DNA from: Acidobacteriota bacterium
GTDB lineage: Bacteria; Acidobacteriota; UBA6911
Assembly: GCA_017860075.1 (NCBI GenBank)
Contig: JAFNAH010000124.1
Location: 1-8,842, forward strand
Direction of reading: 5' to 3'
Length of the DNA stretch: 8,842 nt
The notes under the pieces were generated by a model. It ran no database searches. It was not told the DNA's origin and saw nothing but the letters and a program-made list of their open reading frames with translations. Positions 6,568 through 8,842 of the stretch are shown one piece after another (position 1 is the first letter of the stretch; every line of letters starts with the position of its first letter). The translations under genes and the position numbers were made by a program.

Positions 6568-7641
6568 TCAGTCCTGCGGGGGAGGAGTCGGCGGGGTGTC
6601 GCCAGGTCGTTTGAGTGTGGGCCTCTTCTTCTCCTGCTGCCCATCGTCGCCGGTGCCCGAAGTGTCCCCTCCGTCCGATCCGTCGTCGGTGTTGGTCCGG
6701 CGTTTCAGGGTCGGCTTCTTCTGGTCGGTCGCCCCGGCAGTGGCTTCTGCCCTCTGGGCATTGTCGATGGCCTGCAGCCGCGCTTTCACACGGCTGAATT
6801 CGGACGTGTCTAGAACGTAGTTGTCCTTCTCCGGCAAACACCGCTGATCGTCGAGCGCCGAGGCGATCCGGTTCAACGTGTAGGGATGGGTTCTGAAGAA
6901 GCCCGCCAACTTGCCAGGCTTTGATTTTTCCTGCTCCTGGAGCTTCTCAAAGAAACTCACGAAGGAATTCGGATCGTAGCCGCTGTTCCAGAGGTATTGG
7001 AGCCCCAGCGTGTCGGCTTCGCGTTCCGATTCGCGTGTGACACCGAGCAACTCCAGGTTAATGCCGAGCCCGAGGCCGTTCTGGATCGCCATCTGGGTCC
7101 AGTATCCTCCGATGAAGAGGGCCGGTATGGCGGCAAGCTGCAGGTACTGGGCTTTCGACATCCGCTCCGTGGCGTGGCGCGCCGTGACGTGCGCTATTTC
7201 GTGACTCATGACACCAGCCAGTTCGGCTTCGTTATCCGCGGCGAGCAACAGACCCTTGTTTACGTAGAAATATCCGCCGGGGAAGGCGAACGCGTTCACT
7301 TCGTCCGTGTCGACGACCTTGATGTGAAAAGGGACTTTGGCGTCGGAGTGCTTCACGATGTTCTGGCCGACCCGGTCCACGTAGTCACTGACCACCGGGT
7401 CGTCGATCAAGCGTGCCGTCTGCTCGAACTGAGCGGCGACCTGGGCTCCGAGCGCGATCTCCCGCTCGAACGAGACGAAATTCGGAAGTATTCCCCAGAT
7501 CTTGCCCGACACGCTCCGGTTCCCGATGTTCTGAATGTCCCCGTGCTTCGCGCAGTCAGAACCGTACACCCAAGCCGTGGTGCTGAGAGCACACGTCAAG
7601 GCAATCGTTTTGATCAAATGCGACATCGCGACCTTCCTCAT
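6568..7641 (-). CDS. Secreted M48-family zinc metalloprotease with low-complexity tail
   Basis: A 357-residue protease of the M48 family (BepA/LoiP/YcaL-like, which act in the periplasm on misassembled or damaged envelope proteins). A signal peptide precedes the mature protein (core LIKTIALTCALSTTAWVYGS). The catalytic domain has the family start 'FEREIALGAQVAAQFEQ', 'NAFAFPGGYFYVNKGLL' (about 116-132), the zinc/catalytic motif HEIAH at 147-151, and the third ligand Glu206 in 'ESEREAD'. 'FRTHPYTLNRI' (249-259) is the usual M48 C-terminal motif. No TPR domain follows; instead residues about 300-357 are a Lys/Asp/Gly/Pro-rich tail in which KKPTLKR-like sequence appears twice. I chose the ATG at 7641 (AGGGGG 5 nt upstream); the ATG at 7626, with GAGGAAGG upstream, is nearly as good and still keeps the signal peptide. 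A longer frame to 7773 would run through the promoter and is rejected. It is a single-gene unit with its own terminator. Confidence 0.94.
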   Translation of the reverse strand: MRKVAMSHLIKTIALTCALSTTAWVYGSDCAKHGDIQNIGNRSVSGKIWGILPNFVSFEREIALGAQVAAQFEQTARLIDDPVVSDYVDRVGQNIVKHSDAKVPFHIKVVDTDEVNAFAFPGGYFYVNKGLLLAADNEAELAGVMSHEIAHVTARHATERMSKAQYLQLAAIPALFIGGYWTQMAIQNGLGLGINLELLGVTRESEREADTLGLQYLWNSGYDPNSFVSFFEKLQEQEKSKPGKLAGFFRTHPYTLNRIASALDDQRCLPEKDNYVLDTSEFSRVKARLQAIDNAQRAEATAGATDQKKPTLKRRTNTDDGSDGGDTSGTGDDGQQEKKRPTLKRPGDTPPTPPPQD

Positions 7642-7691
7642 GCCGCCCCCTTCAGGAGATGTTGTTTTCACCGCCCAGGATCGGTATGCTT

Positions 7692-7741
7692 CGAGTCCTG
7701 TGCACACAATACTTCGCTTGCCGACTCCTGAACACAGAATA
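7692..7741. repeat. Pair of imperfect 20-bp direct repeats, 30-bp period, in the protease leader
   Basis: Positions 7692-7711 and 7722-7741 match at 16 of 20 bases (CGA-N-TCCTG-N2-CACA-N-AATA on the plus strand). The start-to-start distance is 30 bp, close to three DNA helical turns. They lie just downstream of the candidate -10 at 7743-7746, in the region that would be the transcription start and early leader of the protease gene. Tandem operator half-sites are one explanation, chance the other. Confidence 0.42.
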
Positions 7742-7742
7742 A

Positions 7743-7768
7743 GACGTTCCCGGCACTTAAATGTTTCA
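7743..7768 (-). promoter_or_regulatory. Candidate ECF-sigma promoter of the M48 protease gene
   Basis: On the minus strand TGAAAC (7768-7763) is followed after 16 bp by CGTC (7746-7743), fitting the TGAAAC-N16-CGTC type of ECF promoter. The predicted start is near 7736, leaving a leader of about 95 nt before the ATG at 7641. TTGACT overlaps the -35 box but no sigma-70 -10 sits at the right distance. Core and flank resemble the tolC promoter at 6400-6426. Confidence 0.55.
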
Positions 7769-7804
7769 GTCAAATTCTAGGCCCGGGGACCGCAGGCTGT
7801 CAAA

Positions 7805-7842
7805 CTGCTCAGGTGATCGGCGGGCTGCCGGACCCTGAGCAG
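7805..7842. other. Stem-loop in the divergent protease / nnr spacer
   Basis: CTGCTCAGG (7805-7813) and CCTGAGCAG (7834-7842) form a perfect 9-bp stem; inside it CGGC (7818-7821) and GCCG (7827-7830) can add a second short stem. It lies about 95 bp upstream of the nnr start. There is no T-run, so a terminator is not supported. It may be an operator or leader structure. The rest of the 294-bp spacer upstream of nnr shows no gene and no clear plus-strand sigma-70 promoter. Confidence 0.35.
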
Positions 7843-7935
7843 GGGGGCCTTGCCGGGCTACAGGGGGGGTGAACGCGGGTCCCGGACGCAGAACCGGGAC
7901 AGATTTGCAGCAGATGCCTTAGGATCGGGGCCGCC

Positions 7936-8842
<907 letters not shown>

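Noticed and set aside
7550..7562. Cys30 of the M48 protease as a lipoprotein lipidation site
   Set aside because: The residues before Cys are Tyr-Gly-Ser-Asp, which do not fit the lipobox L-[AST]-[GA]-C.
7642..7773. N-terminal extension of the M48 protease frame to an ATG at 7773
   Set aside because: It would place charged, non-conserved sequence before a clear signal peptide and run through the candidate promoter and repeats; two well-placed starts with good RBS exist at 7641 and 7626.

Overview
This is a GC-rich chromosomal segment from what looks like a Gram-negative (diderm) bacterium. It encodes a TolC-type outer-membrane channel, an exported M48 metalloprotease and type IV pilus assembly proteins. 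Gene order and style, such as an exported coiled-coil protein with a 'SLADLARQEKERR'-like start beside minor pilins and charged low-complexity tails on secreted proteins, fit Acidobacteriota or a deltaproteobacterial-type lineage. That assignment is inference. I see no tRNA, rRNA, IS element, integrase, phage gene or CRISPR array.

Layout. Positions 1-1757 (minus strand) hold a pilus cassette: a PilV-like minor pilin, a PilW-like minor pilin overlapping it by 4 bp, and an exported coiled-coil protein cut by the window edge. A 294-bp divergent spacer (1758-2051) leads to a stand-alone trpD (plus, 2052-3113). TrpD converges on a minus-strand remnant of a FimT/GspH pseudopilin (3263-3565), which has a good C-terminal domain but no prepilin N-terminus. 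Upstream of the remnant on the same strand are the prepilin peptidase pilD (3706-4539), a TolC-family outer-membrane protein (4643-6343) and a secreted M48 metalloprotease (6568-7641). A strong intrinsic terminator at 6491-6532 separates the protease from tolC. Another divergent spacer of about 294 bp precedes a bifunctional NAD(P)HX epimerase/dehydratase gene (plus, 7936 to beyond the window end).

How the genes work together. PilD would cleave and N-methylate the PilV and PilW prepilins, so the pilus theme links the left and middle of the window even though trpD lies between. The tolC and M48 protease genes are separate transcription units, but their upstream regions share an 11-bp identical core. 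In each, a TGAAAC box is followed after 16-17 bp by CGTC or CGTA, the architecture of promoters used by ECF (extracytoplasmic function) sigma factors. This suggests that the two neighbouring envelope genes belong to one envelope-stress regulon. It is the most interesting signal I found. TrpD (tryptophan synthesis) and Nnr (repair of damaged NAD(P)H) are housekeeping metabolism.

I did not find a convincing new multi-gene system. The window is mostly ordinary core genome with a few regulatory and gene-decay signals worth checking.
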